This document shows positions 1-8,360 of a stretch of DNA of 64,000 nucleotides, one piece after another. The translations under genes and the position numbers were made by a program. Origin of the DNA: Rhizobium sp. Root483D2 (GTDB lineage: Bacteria; Pseudomonadota; Alphaproteobacteria; Rhizobiales; Rhizobiaceae); NCBI RefSeq assembly GCF_001426685.1, contig NZ_LMFB01000008.1, positions 74,800 through 138,799 of the forward strand, given 5' to 3'. The notes under the pieces were generated by a model that did no database searches, was not told where the DNA came from, and worked only from the letters and a program-made list of their open reading frames with translations. The stretch's first letter is position 1; each line of letters starts with the position of its first letter.

Positions 1-1726
1 CGGACGTCGCGCGGCTGTCCATGGCGCCATTGTAGCGGCCGCCGCCGCCCTCCTCGATCTCGGTCAGGTTCTTGCCCCCGACAAGGATGCCGGCCGCCTG
101 GCCCCAGATGGTCCAGCCCGGATCGACGGCGACGTCGTGGCCCATTTCCGTCAGCAGTTTCAGCGTATCCGACGACAGCGCGAAGGGTTCCATGTACACT
201 TTATCGGGCAGCCATTGATGATGGATGCGCGGGGCGTCGATGGCTTCCTGGATGCTCATGCCGTGGTCGATGACATTGATGATCGCTTCGAGTGTGATGG
301 TGATGATGCGCGCGCCGCCGGGGCTCCCGATGACCATGAACGGCTTGCCGTCTTTGGAGATGATCGTCGGGCTCATCGATGACAGCGGCGTTTTCTTCGG
401 CGCGATCGCATTGGCCTCCCCCTGGACCAGACCGTAGAGATTGGGCGAACCGGGCTTTGAGGTGAAATCGTCCATCTCGTTGTTGAGCAGGATACCGGTT
501 CCCGGAGCAACGACGCCCGCACCGAAGGAGCCGTTCAGCGTATAGGTGACCGCGACCGCGTTGCCATCATTGTCGATGATCGAATAGTGGGTGGTCTCGG
601 TGCTTTCGCCCATGCCCTTTGGCATCAGGTCCTTCGAAATCCCAGCCTTGAAGGGATTGATCCCAGCGCGGATTTCCTTGGCATAGGCCTTGTCGGTGAG
701 CTTTTCGACGGGGTTTTCAACGAAATCGGGATCGCCGAGCGCCGAGTTGCGATCGACATAGGCATGGCGCATCGCCTCGACCATCGCATGCACTGTTTCG
801 GCCGAGCCATAGCCGAGATAGGAGAGCGGATAGCCTTCCAGCACGTTGAGGATTTCGCAGATGATGACGCCGCCGGAGCTTGGCGGGGGCGAGGAGGCGA
901 TCTCATAGCCGCGATAATTGCAGGTCACGGGTTTCAGTTCACGGACCGTGTATTGTTCGAAATCGGTCTTGGCGAGAATACCGCCGGTCGCCGCACTCGC
1001 CTTGACGATATCGCCGGCAATCGCCCCCTTGTAGAAGGCGTCGGGGCCTTTCTCCGAGATGCTGGCCAGGCTAGCGGCCAACTCCGCCTGGACCAGGGTG
1101 TCGCCGATCGAAAACGTCTTGCCGTCGGGCTTGAGAAAGATTGCGGTGGCGGCCTTGTCCATGGACAGCTTCTTGGCGCCGTTCTGCAGCGAGGCGACAT
1201 CGCCCTGATCGAGCACGAAACCGTCTTTGGCAAAGCGGATGGCGGGCGCCAGAAGTTCCTGCCGCGACAGCGTGCCGTATTTTTCCCGCGCCGTCTCAAG
1301 GCCCAGGACGGAGCCGGGCACGCCGACGGCCAGATAGCCGGCGGTGCTGGCACCCTTGACGATCTCGCCCTTGCTGTCGAGATACATGGTCTTGGTGGCG
1401 GCGAGCGGTGCGCGTTCGCGGAAATCGAGGAAGGTGGTCTTGCCGTCTTTCAGCCGGATGGTCATGAACCCGCCGCCTCCGATATTGCCAGCGGTTGGAT
1501 AGACGACGGCCAGCGCATAACCGACGGCCACCGCCGCATCGACGGCATTGCCGCCCTTCTTCAATACCTCGACGCCGATGTCGGAAGCGAGATGCTGGGC
1601 GGTGACGACCATGCCATGTTCGGCCTCGACGGGCTCGGGCGAGGCCGCTGCCGCCGGGTTAAGCGGCAGGAGAGGAATGGAAACGATAAGCGCGGCAATC
1701 GCGCCGGTACGGGGGTGAGGCAACAT
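1..1726 (-). CDS. ggt: Gamma-glutamyltransferase, 3' end cut by window edge
   Basis: Periplasmic N-terminal-nucleophile hydrolase that cleaves or transfers gamma-glutamyl groups of glutathione and gamma-glutamyl amides. The start at 1726 gives an N-terminus with a hydrophobic secretion signal ending near AAAASPEP. The autoprocessing site, motif TTHYSIID, lies at about 585-610; the first Thr should become the new N-terminus and nucleophile of the small subunit. Further family motifs (GNIGGGGFM, SPPPSSGGV, GSPGGARI) are present. No stop is reached before base 1, so the last part of the small subunit is missing only because of the window. It is the last visible gene of a leftward run beginning at 7185. 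A role in releasing a gamma-glutamyl-linked substrate for the other enzymes is inference. Confidence 0.93.
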   Translation of the reverse strand, partial: MLPHPRTGAIAALIVSIPLLPLNPAAAASPEPVEAEHGMVVTAQHLASDIGVEVLKKGGNAVDAAVAVGYALAVVYPTAGNIGGGGFMTIRLKDGKTTFLDFRERAPLAATKTMYLDSKGEIVKGASTAGYLAVGVPGSVLGLETAREKYGTLSRQELLAPAIRFAKDGFVLDQGDVASLQNGAKKLSMDKAATAIFLKPDGKTFSIGDTLVQAELAASLASISEKGPDAFYKGAIAGDIVKASAATGGILAKTDFEQYTVRELKPVTCNYRGYEIASSPPPSSGGVIICEILNVLEGYPLSYLGYGSAETVHAMVEAMRHAYVDRNSALGDPDFVENPVEKLTDKAYAKEIRAGINPFKAGISKDLMPKGMGESTETTHYSIIDNDGNAVAVTYTLNGSFGAGVVAPGTGILLNNEMDDFTSKPGSPNLYGLVQGEANAIAPKKTPLSSMSPTIISKDGKPFMVIGSPGGARIITITLEAIINVIDHGMSIQEAIDAPRIHHQWLPDKVYMEPFALSSDTLKLLTEMGHDVAVDPGWTIWGQAAGILVGGKNLTEIEEGGGGRYNGAMDSRATS

Positions 1727-1836
1727 GGTGTTTCTCCCGGTTCCGGTTTTCGGATCGGCCATCTTCGCCGAGATCGGCCGGCAATGCCAGCTTTTGCTAT
1801 GCTGCAAAGCCGCAATCGCCGGAGCCTGCTATCGTG

Positions 1837-3213
1837 TTATCGCGGCGGAATGACCTTGCCGGGGTTCATGATGCCATTGGGATCGAGCGCCGTCTTGATG
1901 CGGCGCATGACGCCAATCTCCGCTTCGCTGCGGGAATGATCGAGGAAGTCGCGCTTCAGCGTGCCGATGCCGTGTTCGGCCGAAATCGACCCCTTGTATG
2001 TCCGCACGAGATCATAGGCGATGGCGTCGATCTCATGCAGGTCCTCATCGCGCGGCGTGTTAATCCAAGCTGCCACATGCAGGTTGCTATCGCCGACATG
2101 GCCGAAGAAGGAGACGTGGGCGGCGGGAAAGCGCGCCAAAAGGGCTCTTTCGCAATCGCCGGCGAAATCGTCGAGCTGTCCCACCGGCAGGCTGACGTCG
2201 AGATTGATCAGGCCCGGCAGAAGCTGATCCACCATGTGGCCCTCGCGCACCGACCAGAAGGCGCGGGCTTCCTTTTCCGACTGGGCGATCAGCGCATCAG
2301 TGACTAGGCCATCTTCGAAAGCCTTGCCGAGGAAGGCCTCGAAACGGTCCTTGTCCTCATCGCTGCCATCGACATCCTGTTCGATGATGACGGCAAACGG
2401 ATAGGCCTTGTCGAAGAACGTCAGGTTGAGCGCTTCGGCGTTGAAGCGGAAATAGCTTTGCCACATGGCTTCGAAGGCCGACAGGCCTGAAAGGCTGCGC
2501 TGGGCCGATTTGAGCAGCGCGACGACGGACACGTAGCTTTCGATGGCGCACAGTGCGGTCAGCCGGGAGGCGGGCAGGGGGCGCAGCCGCAGCACGGCGC
2601 GCGTGACGATGCCGAGCGTGCCTTCCGAGCCGATGAACAACTGGCGCAAATCATAGCCGGTATTGTTCTTGGTCATGCGGTTCAGCGACGACAGCACGGT
2701 GCCATCGGCCAGCACGGCCTCGACGCCCAGCACATTGTCACGGGTGACGCCATGGCGGATCACGCGGATGCCGCCGGCATTGGTGGAGATATTGCCGCCG
2801 ATCTGGCAGGAGCCGCGGGCACCCAGATCGATCGGCAGCAGGAAGCCGGCGGTTTCGGCGACAAGCTGCGCCACCTCGAGCGGCGTTCCGGCCAGAAGGG
2901 TCATGGTGCCGGCGGCAATGTCGATCTCCTCGACGCCGGACATGCGCTCCAGCGATATTGCGATATCGCCAGCGCGCGCATTGGCGCCGCCGGCAAGGCC
3001 CGTGAGGCCACCCTGCGGCACGACGGGCTGGCAGTGCCGGTCGCAGATGGAAAGGGCGGTTGCGACCTCTTCGGTGCTGGCGGGACGCAAAACGGCAAGC
3101 GGTAGAGCTTTGCCGGTGCCGCTGGCATCGCTGCGGTAACGGCCGCCGATGGCCTCACCGGTCAGCACCACGTCTGTACCAAGGGCTTCAATCAGGTCAT
3201 CGATAACGGTCAT
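1837..3213 (-). CDS. FAD-linked 2-hydroxy-acid dehydrogenase, GlcD/D-2-hydroxyglutarate dehydrogenase family
   Basis: About 458 residues, with an N-terminal FAD-binding PCMH domain (PQGGLTGLAGGA, GGNISTNAGG, GSEGTLGIVT) and a C-terminal FAD-oxidase domain ending in GHVGDSNLHV and SAEHGIGTLK. Family members oxidise D-2-hydroxy acids to 2-oxo acids and pass electrons to a quinone or carrier. The frame is open to 3345, but ATG 3213 is chosen because it follows a GGAGAAG ribosome site and lies just downstream of the stop of the preceding gene at 3230. Paired with an L-2-hydroxy-acid-type FMN enzyme, so the two could oxidise both enantiomers of one compound; this is inference. The substrate cannot be read from the sequence. 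Confidence 0.88.
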   Translation of the reverse strand: MTVIDDLIEALGTDVVLTGEAIGGRYRSDASGTGKALPLAVLRPASTEEVATALSICDRHCQPVVPQGGLTGLAGGANARAGDIAISLERMSGVEEIDIAAGTMTLLAGTPLEVAQLVAETAGFLLPIDLGARGSCQIGGNISTNAGGIRVIRHGVTRDNVLGVEAVLADGTVLSSLNRMTKNNTGYDLRQLFIGSEGTLGIVTRAVLRLRPLPASRLTALCAIESYVSVVALLKSAQRSLSGLSAFEAMWQSYFRFNAEALNLTFFDKAYPFAVIIEQDVDGSDEDKDRFEAFLGKAFEDGLVTDALIAQSEKEARAFWSVREGHMVDQLLPGLINLDVSLPVGQLDDFAGDCERALLARFPAAHVSFFGHVGDSNLHVAAWINTPRDEDLHEIDAIAYDLVRTYKGSISAEHGIGTLKRDFLDHSRSEAEIGVMRRIKTALDPNGIMNPGKVIPPR

Positions 3214-3229
3214 GGTTTTCTTCTCCGCT

Positions 3230-4402
3230 TCAGCCCTGCCGGGCATTGTGACGGGCGGGCGCATAGAGGAAGGAGGGCAGCTCGGCAACCGTCCGGCAGC
3301 CAAGCTGGGCCATCGCGCCGGACAGTTCGGCCTTGAGGATATCAATCAGATGATTGCCACCGGCAGCCCCCATCGCGGCGCTGGCAAAAATGAAGGGGCG
3401 GCCGATCAGAACGAAATCGGCGCCGAACGCCAGCATGCGGGCGACATCGAGGCCCGAGCGGATACCGCCATCGGCGGCGATCAGCACGCCGGGACCCAGC
3501 GCTGCGCGAATGGCGGGCAGGACGGAGATGGCGGTGGGGGCCGCGTCGAGCTGACGGCCACCGTGATTGGAGACGATCAGGCCGTCGGCGCCCATGGAGA
3601 GATAGGCCTGCGCTTCCGAAACGTCGAGCACGCCCTTGATCAGCAGCGTGCCCTTCCAGGCATCGCGGATGCGGCGCACGCGGTCGGCGCCGAGATGACC
3701 GGTCATGACGCGGCCGACGAATTCAGCCGACTGTTTCAGCGACGAACCCTTGGGGTAATAGGGGGACAGGTTTTCGAAATCCGGAATGCCGTGGCGCAGC
3801 ACATGGCTTGCCCAATGCGGATGGGTGGCGATCTGGACCATCGTCTTCAGATCAAGGATCGGCGGCACGGACATGCCGTTGCGAATATCGCGCTCGCGGC
3901 GGGTCGGCGCGGGGATATCGACGGTCAGAACCAGCGTCTGATAGCCGGACCGGGCGGCGCGGGCGAGCATATCGGCTTCCATGGCCGGATCGTTGGGCGG
4001 ATAGAACTGGAACCAGCCATTGTCGCCGGTGACCGGTCCGATGGTTTCCATGGCGCGATTGGCAAAAGTCGAGAGCACATGCGGGATGTTGTGAGCCTTG
4101 GCCGCTTTCGCGATCGGCACTTCGCAGCCGGGCCAGAGCAGGCCGGCAAGACCGAGCGGGGCGACGCCGAATGGCGTGTCGAACCGTTTTCCGAGCACCG
4201 TGACGCTCAGATCCGGCGCGGGCGCTTCCGACAGGTAGCGTGGCATCAGTTCGATCGTGTCGAAAGCTTCAGCATTGCGCCGGACGCCGCTTTCCCGGCC
4301 AAGGCCGCCAATCAGATAGTCATGCACAAAGCCCGGCATGCGCCGCGCGGCCGCTTTCTCCATGTCGGGGATGCAGGGAAAACGTCTGTGAAGATCTGTC
4401 AT
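3230..4402 (-). CDS. FMN-dependent alpha-hydroxy-acid dehydrogenase (L-lactate dehydrogenase/glycolate oxidase family)
   Basis: 390 residues, TIM-barrel flavoprotein family that oxidises L-2-hydroxy acids to 2-oxo acids. Visible active-site features are K256 in LLIKGVLD, the catalytic base H280 and R283 in SNHGGRQLD, and phosphate-binding DGGIRSGLD and IGRPF. Start at 4402 (MTDLHRRF) fits the family N-terminus; an in-frame upstream extension to 4501 has no family similarity. It precedes the GlcD-type gene with a 16-base gap, consistent with one transcript. A RIME-like repeat lies between this gene and the upstream DDAH-type gene. Substrate unknown; 2-hydroxy-5-guanidinovalerate is an attractive candidate from context only. 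Confidence 0.88.
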   Translation of the reverse strand: MTDLHRRFPCIPDMEKAAARRMPGFVHDYLIGGLGRESGVRRNAEAFDTIELMPRYLSEAPAPDLSVTVLGKRFDTPFGVAPLGLAGLLWPGCEVPIAKAAKAHNIPHVLSTFANRAMETIGPVTGDNGWFQFYPPNDPAMEADMLARAARSGYQTLVLTVDIPAPTRRERDIRNGMSVPPILDLKTMVQIATHPHWASHVLRHGIPDFENLSPYYPKGSSLKQSAEFVGRVMTGHLGADRVRRIRDAWKGTLLIKGVLDVSEAQAYLSMGADGLIVSNHGGRQLDAAPTAISVLPAIRAALGPGVLIAADGGIRSGLDVARMLAFGADFVLIGRPFIFASAAMGAAGGNHLIDILKAELSGAMAQLGCRTVAELPSFLYAPARHNARQG

Positions 4403-4536
4403 GCTCGGTCCGGATGCTCCTCGAATCGCCGGGAACCTTAGCGGGTTTGAAGGGTCCGGAGAAAGCCCTGCAACTCCAGTGTCAGTCGATTGGAAGTGCA
4501 ATTCTGCCCGTCATTCTGGCCGGTTCGGACCTCTTT

Positions 4537-4669
4537 CCCTTCTCCCCAGCGGGGAGAAGTGCCGAACGGAGTGAGGCGATGAGGGGGCGGTTCGGCAAAC
4601 TCGTCAATGAATGGCTTCGCCCCCCTCATCCGGCGCTACGCGCCACCTTCTCCCCGCTGGGGAGAAGGG
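4537..4669. repeat. RIME-like palindromic intergenic element, copy 1
   Basis: An intergenic element with a hairpin at each end: CTTCTCCCCAGCGGGGAGAAG at the left and a matching CTTCTCCCCGCTGGGGAGAAG-type arm at the right, with GAGGCGATGAGGGGGCGG and CCCCCTCATCCGGCGCTACG inside. The same arrangement recurs at 10601-10724. Elements of this kind (RIME and relatives) are known from Rhizobiaceae; the family assignment is from memory, the hairpins are seen directly. It separates two genes of the leftward operon and may influence mRNA processing. Confidence 0.8.
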
Positions 4670-4679
4670 AAGACCCCTC

Positions 4680-5597
4680 CTACGCCGCTTCCCGTACCAG
4701 AGCCTGCGCCATGCAATGGATGCCGCCGCCAGTCTTGGAGATTTCGCTCATATCGACGGCGGCGACTTCGAAGCCGCGGGCGCGCAGTTTGTCGATCAAT
4801 GTCTTCGACGATGTCGGGGCGATGACGCGGTCGCGGCCGAGCGACATGAAATTGCAGCCCAGTGCCATCGTGTCCTGGAAGGGCACGTCGATGATTTCGT
4901 GGCCCTTGGCCTTCAGCCAATCGACGATGCCCGGTTCGGTACAGGCAAGGCAGACGGCCGTCAGCTTAGGCGCGATCGGAACGACCATCAGGTCGATATG
5001 CACGTAATATTCGTCGATGAAGGCGAGGCGGGTTTCCCAGCCTTCCTTTTTAAACCAGTCCTCCACCTGGCGGGCGCCTTCCTCCTGCGTGCGGGCGCCG
5101 CCGCAGCCGATCAGCACGACGCCGTCCTCGATGACGTTGAAATCGCCGCCCTCGAAGGTGCCTGCCGTCACCATATCGTAGATGGGAATGCCGAGCTTTT
5201 CATAGGTGCGGATGGCGGCATAGTTTTCGCCGCGCCGCCACCAGTTGGCCATGGCGGTGATGATGGCGCCGTAGGGGGTCATGACACTCGAATCGCGTGA
5301 ATAGACCTGCATCGGCAGTTCCGGCGTCGGCTCATGCCAGTGGATCTTCACGCCGAAATGCTCATAGGCCGAGACCAGTTCCTTGTGCTGCGACTGCGCC
5401 ACCTGGATATTGCAGGGCGCCTCGCGCAGATGCTTGCGCGACAGTGAGCTGGTGGAGAGGTGCCGCAGGTGCGCCGGCGAGCCGAGCAGCACGTCGGTCA
5501 AGGGATCGGTCTCGTTCTTGAAGCCCCAGCGGGTAAGCGGCGCGGTGCCGCCCTTCGGATTGCGGCGCTGAAGCGAAAAGGGCTCGTTGAACTGCAT
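4680..5597 (-). CDS. Guanidine-modifying hydrolase, dimethylarginine dimethylaminohydrolase/amidinotransferase superfamily
   Basis: 305 residues of the pentein fold. The expected catalytic set is visible: D102 in YSRDSS, E149 in FEGGD, H200 in HIDLMV and the nucleophile C295 in GGGIHCM. Superfamily members hydrolyse or transfer the guanidine carbon of arginine derivatives (DDAH, arginine deiminase, agmatine deiminase, amidinotransferases). ATG 5597 is chosen because it begins one base after the upstream gene's TGA (TGATATG), suggesting translational coupling. With an AruI-like decarboxylase in the same region, a guanidino compound is a likely substrate, but DDAH versus deiminase versus transferase activity cannot be decided here. 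Confidence 0.87.
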   Translation of the reverse strand: MQFNEPFSLQRRNPKGGTAPLTRWGFKNETDPLTDVLLGSPAHLRHLSTSSLSRKHLREAPCNIQVAQSQHKELVSAYEHFGVKIHWHEPTPELPMQVYSRDSSVMTPYGAIITAMANWWRRGENYAAIRTYEKLGIPIYDMVTAGTFEGGDFNVIEDGVVLIGCGGARTQEEGARQVEDWFKKEGWETRLAFIDEYYVHIDLMVVPIAPKLTAVCLACTEPGIVDWLKAKGHEIIDVPFQDTMALGCNFMSLGRDRVIAPTSSKTLIDKLRARGFEVAAVDMSEISKTGGGIHCMAQALVREAA

Positions 5598-5598
5598 A

Positions 5599-7185
5599 TC
5601 ATGCCTCCGGGGTTGAGGGTTTGGGGATCCACCAGTCGCGGCCACGGGCGGTGGTCACATATTCGGGCCAGCGGAAATGAATGGGGGGTTCGTAATCGCA
5701 AAGGGGCGGGATCCAACTGGACCCGCCGATGCCGCCACCGGTGCGCTCGTTAAACTCGGTTCTGGCGGCTTTGCGAAGAGTATCGTCTTGCAAAAGCCGG
5801 ATGGCAGAGACCGCAATCGTCTTGGCGGCGCAGAGCACGGTCGGATCGATGGTGGCCGGTATGCCGCCGAGCGCATTGGAGACCCAGACGGGATAGGTGT
5901 AACCCGCCGGTGCCTTGAGCGCCGGACGGGCGATGTAGAAGCGGGCAGTCGGCGCGTGCCAGCTCATGTCGGTATAATCGTCCGAGGTGGAATTCAGCTG
6001 CGACGGGGCGAGATCGCGCCGCAGGATGGCTTCTGCGTCCTGCGGGGAGATCAGCTTTTCCATCTCGTCGATGAAAGGATTTTCCATTGTCTCGACGCCC
6101 AGGTTTGCCTGGATTTCGCGGGCGGCGGTCCTTGCGGCCTCGTCCCAGCGCGGCGGGCCGACGCTCTGCAGGGCGTCCCAGACGAGATCGGCCATCGCGT
6201 GGTTGGCAAGGCCTGGCCGGGATTTGGAAACCCAGTGGCGTTCGTAGCGGCAGCCGGTCATGGCTGCGGCCGCGCCCGCATTGCGGTCGAGCACCGAGGC
6301 CACTTGCTCGGCCATGGCGATGGTTGGCACGCGGATCATATATTGGATTTCGGCAAGGCTGGCCGGCAGGTTGTCTGCGGTTGCCTGGCCCGCCGTCAAG
6401 ATCGCTTCGCTGATCGACCAGCCGCCCTGATGGGTAAGCATCGAATCGCGCAGTGCCTTGGACGCCATGTACATGGTCATCAGCGCATCGTTGGCACCGG
6501 GCGCGCGCACGGCGGAATGCGATTGCGGGATCGGCGCATCGTCGCTGCGGCCCCAGGCCTCCGGCTGGTCGCAGACGAAACGGTAGATCATCGAATAGGC
6601 AGCACCACAATGCGTATCCCAGCGCACCGTATTGCACATTGGCAGCATGTAGAACGGGTGGAACGAAAACATGCCGTCCAATCCGTCATAATAGCCCTTG
6701 GCCGCGTGGATCGGCTTGGAGCCGCGCACTTTTTCCGCCGGTTCGCCAGTGAAGCGCAGGGTTCCTTTGATATCGTGCCGCTGCATCGCTGCCTTGGTGG
6801 CGAGCAGGCCGCCGAGTGCGCCGATACCCAGCGCCGAATGCGGATCGGTATGGCCTCCCGCCTCAAAACTCAGGTTTTCGCGCGGTTCGCGGCGCGTCGT
6901 GGCCGCCTGACAATTGCCGGGCACGGCGTCATATTCTGCATACATGCCGATGACGGGGCCGGGACCATTGCTCCATTCGGCCGAGAAGGCCGTCGGCATG
7001 CCGGCTGAGCCTTCCTCGACGGAAAAGCCCTGTTTGCGCAGGAGATCGACATACCAGGCGGCTGATTCATATTCACGCCAGGCTGTTTCGCCAAACGAGA
7101 AGATCCGCGCCGTCCAGTCCGACAGGTCGGCCCGGATGGTCTCGACATAGCTCAGGGCTGAGGTCTGGGCGGCGGATATCGGCAC
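5599..7185 (-). CDS. M20-family amidohydrolase, AbgB-like
   Basis: 528 residues, metal-dependent M20 peptidase/amidohydrolase. The metal-site region is recognisable as MYAEYDAVPGN and GGHTDPHSALGIGAL, followed by the lid-domain stretch around HCGAAYSMIYRF. Length and overall pattern match AbgB (p-aminobenzoyl-glutamate hydrolase subunit B) and related amide hydrolases rather than the shorter ArgE/DapE type. First gene of the leftward operon that continues to gamma-glutamyltransferase; its start is about 64 bases downstream of a sequence shared with the ABC operon promoter. It probably hydrolyses an N-acyl or carbamoyl-type amide; the substrate is unknown. Confidence 0.85.
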   Translation of the reverse strand: MPISAAQTSALSYVETIRADLSDWTARIFSFGETAWREYESAAWYVDLLRKQGFSVEEGSAGMPTAFSAEWSNGPGPVIGMYAEYDAVPGNCQAATTRREPRENLSFEAGGHTDPHSALGIGALGGLLATKAAMQRHDIKGTLRFTGEPAEKVRGSKPIHAAKGYYDGLDGMFSFHPFYMLPMCNTVRWDTHCGAAYSMIYRFVCDQPEAWGRSDDAPIPQSHSAVRAPGANDALMTMYMASKALRDSMLTHQGGWSISEAILTAGQATADNLPASLAEIQYMIRVPTIAMAEQVASVLDRNAGAAAAMTGCRYERHWVSKSRPGLANHAMADLVWDALQSVGPPRWDEAARTAAREIQANLGVETMENPFIDEMEKLISPQDAEAILRRDLAPSQLNSTSDDYTDMSWHAPTARFYIARPALKAPAGYTYPVWVSNALGGIPATIDPTVLCAAKTIAVSAIRLLQDDTLRKAARTEFNERTGGGIGGSSWIPPLCDYEPPIHFRWPEYVTTARGRDWWIPKPSTPEA

Positions 7186-7249
7186 GACGGTTCGTTTCGC
7201 TGGAGGGATCGGCTGAGTTGCTGCGATCAGTTAAGCGCCGATCCCATCT

Positions 7250-7297
7250 TTGAAAAAGTGAAATGTTTTCCCGCCTTCGACAAATTAAGTTCGCCAA
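7250..7297 (-). promoter_or_regulatory. Candidate LysR-controlled promoter box, leftward operon
   Basis: Read leftward from 7297, this stretch begins TTGGCGAACTTAATTTGTC and continues through GGGAAAACATTTC. It matches the rightward sequence at 8267-8314 at 34 of 48 positions (30 of the first 38) without gaps. It lies between the divergent LysR gene and the amidohydrolase gene. The match is counted by hand; binding by the LysR protein is inference. Confidence 0.65.
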
Positions 7298-7343
7298 TGC
7301 TCAAAATCCGGACTAGCCTTTCCTCCTTATCAGGAGGGCGCCG

Positions 7344-8240
7344 ATGCAGAGAATTCCATCGACACAGGCTTTGCGGGCGCTGGAGAGTTTTGCACGCCAT
7401 GGCACGGTCTGGAAGGCTGCCGACGAACTCAACCTGACGCGCAGCGCCATCAGCCATCAACTGCGCCTGCTGGAGCGGGAGCTCGGCTTCCAGATCTTCA
7501 ACCGGGTCGGCACGCGCATCGAGTTGACCGAGCAGGGGCTGGGCTATGCCGCCGATATCAGGCAGGCGCTGAACGCCATTGCGGGGTCGGCCTCGCGCCA
7601 TGCCAGCCGCGGTGTCAGCGGCTCGATCACCGTCAGCTGCCCGCCGGGCTTTGCCTCCAACTGGCTGTGCAATTACATCTCGCATTTCCGCGATGCCTAT
7701 CCGGATGTGCGCATCTCCATCGTCACGCCGCGCCGGCTCGACGATATCAGCAATCCCGATGTCGATGTTTTCATCGCATTCGGCACGGGAAACTGGCCGT
7801 CGATGCAGGTGGAACTGATCATCGAGGTGGAGTTTGCGCCGCTCTGCAGCCCGGTCCTCTTGAACAAGATCGGCGGGTTGAACGACCCCAGCGACATCAA
7901 GAAGATGTGCTTGCTGCACCTCACCGACTACGAAGATTGGGAGACCTGGCTGGCATTGGCGGGAGTGGACCAGAGCTACGCGTCGACCGGCATCGTGTTT
8001 TCCGACATGAACCTGGTTTTCGCCGCGACTTTGTCGGGACAGGGGGTTGCCGTGGGCGACCGCTTTACCTGCCGGCACGCCATGAACAGCGGGCAATTGG
8101 TGCAGCCCTTCGATATCAGCATCAATTCCAGCCGCTCCTATTACCTGGTGACATCGGAGGCCAAGGCCGACAACCAGGCCGTGGTGGCCTTCAGTTCGTG
8201 GCTGCGCTCGGAGATGCTTATAAATGACGCAGATGCCTAG
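7344..8240 (+). CDS. LysR-family transcriptional regulator
   Basis: 298 residues. N-terminal winged helix-turn-helix (residues about 5-65: ALRALESFARHGTVWKAADE, then SAISHQLRLLERELGFQIF) followed by a substrate-binding domain of the GcvA type. The start at 7344 follows a strong AGGAGG site. It sits between a leftward catabolic operon (7185 to the window edge) and a rightward ABC importer operon (8361 on), and the DNA flanking it carries two similar boxes, so it is the probable co-inducer-dependent regulator of both. The effector is presumably the imported compound or an intermediate; this is inference. Confidence 0.9.
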   Translation: MQRIPSTQALRALESFARHGTVWKAADELNLTRSAISHQLRLLERELGFQIFNRVGTRIELTEQGLGYAADIRQALNAIAGSASRHASRGVSGSITVSCPPGFASNWLCNYISHFRDAYPDVRISIVTPRRLDDISNPDVDVFIAFGTGNWPSMQVELIIEVEFAPLCSPVLLNKIGGLNDPSDIKKMCLLHLTDYEDWETWLALAGVDQSYASTGIVFSDMNLVFAATLSGQGVAVGDRFTCRHAMNSGQLVQPFDISINSSRSYYLVTSEAKADNQAVVAFSSWLRSEMLINDADA

Positions 8241-8266
8241 GCAGCTGCGGGGGGAGAAGGCGGCTT

Positions 8267-8314
8267 TTGGCAAATTATATTTGTCCAAGCGGGGAAAAGA
8301 TTTCGTTTGTCCTG
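8267..8314 (+). promoter_or_regulatory. Candidate LysR-controlled promoter box, ABC importer operon
   Basis: Starts TTGGCAAATTATATTTGTCC and continues AAGCGGGGAAAAGATTTCG. It contains the short inverted repeat CAAAT-TAT-ATTTG typical of a LysR T-N11-A type site. Same orientation relative to the downstream gene as the box at 7250-7297, ending 46 bases before the ATPase start codon. Confidence 0.65.
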
Positions 8315-8360
8315 CCGCTCAAACGCCCATACGATTTCGGGGGTTGGAAAAGGAGCGTCG

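Noticed and set aside
587-1939. 450-codon open frame on the plus strand
   Set aside because: Antisense to gamma-glutamyltransferase; the translation is low-complexity Gly/Arg/Asp-rich with no family motifs, typical of GC-rich antisense frames.
3149-4441. 430-codon plus-strand frame
   Set aside because: Antisense to the FMN hydroxy-acid dehydrogenase, whose active-site motifs are unmistakable on the other strand.
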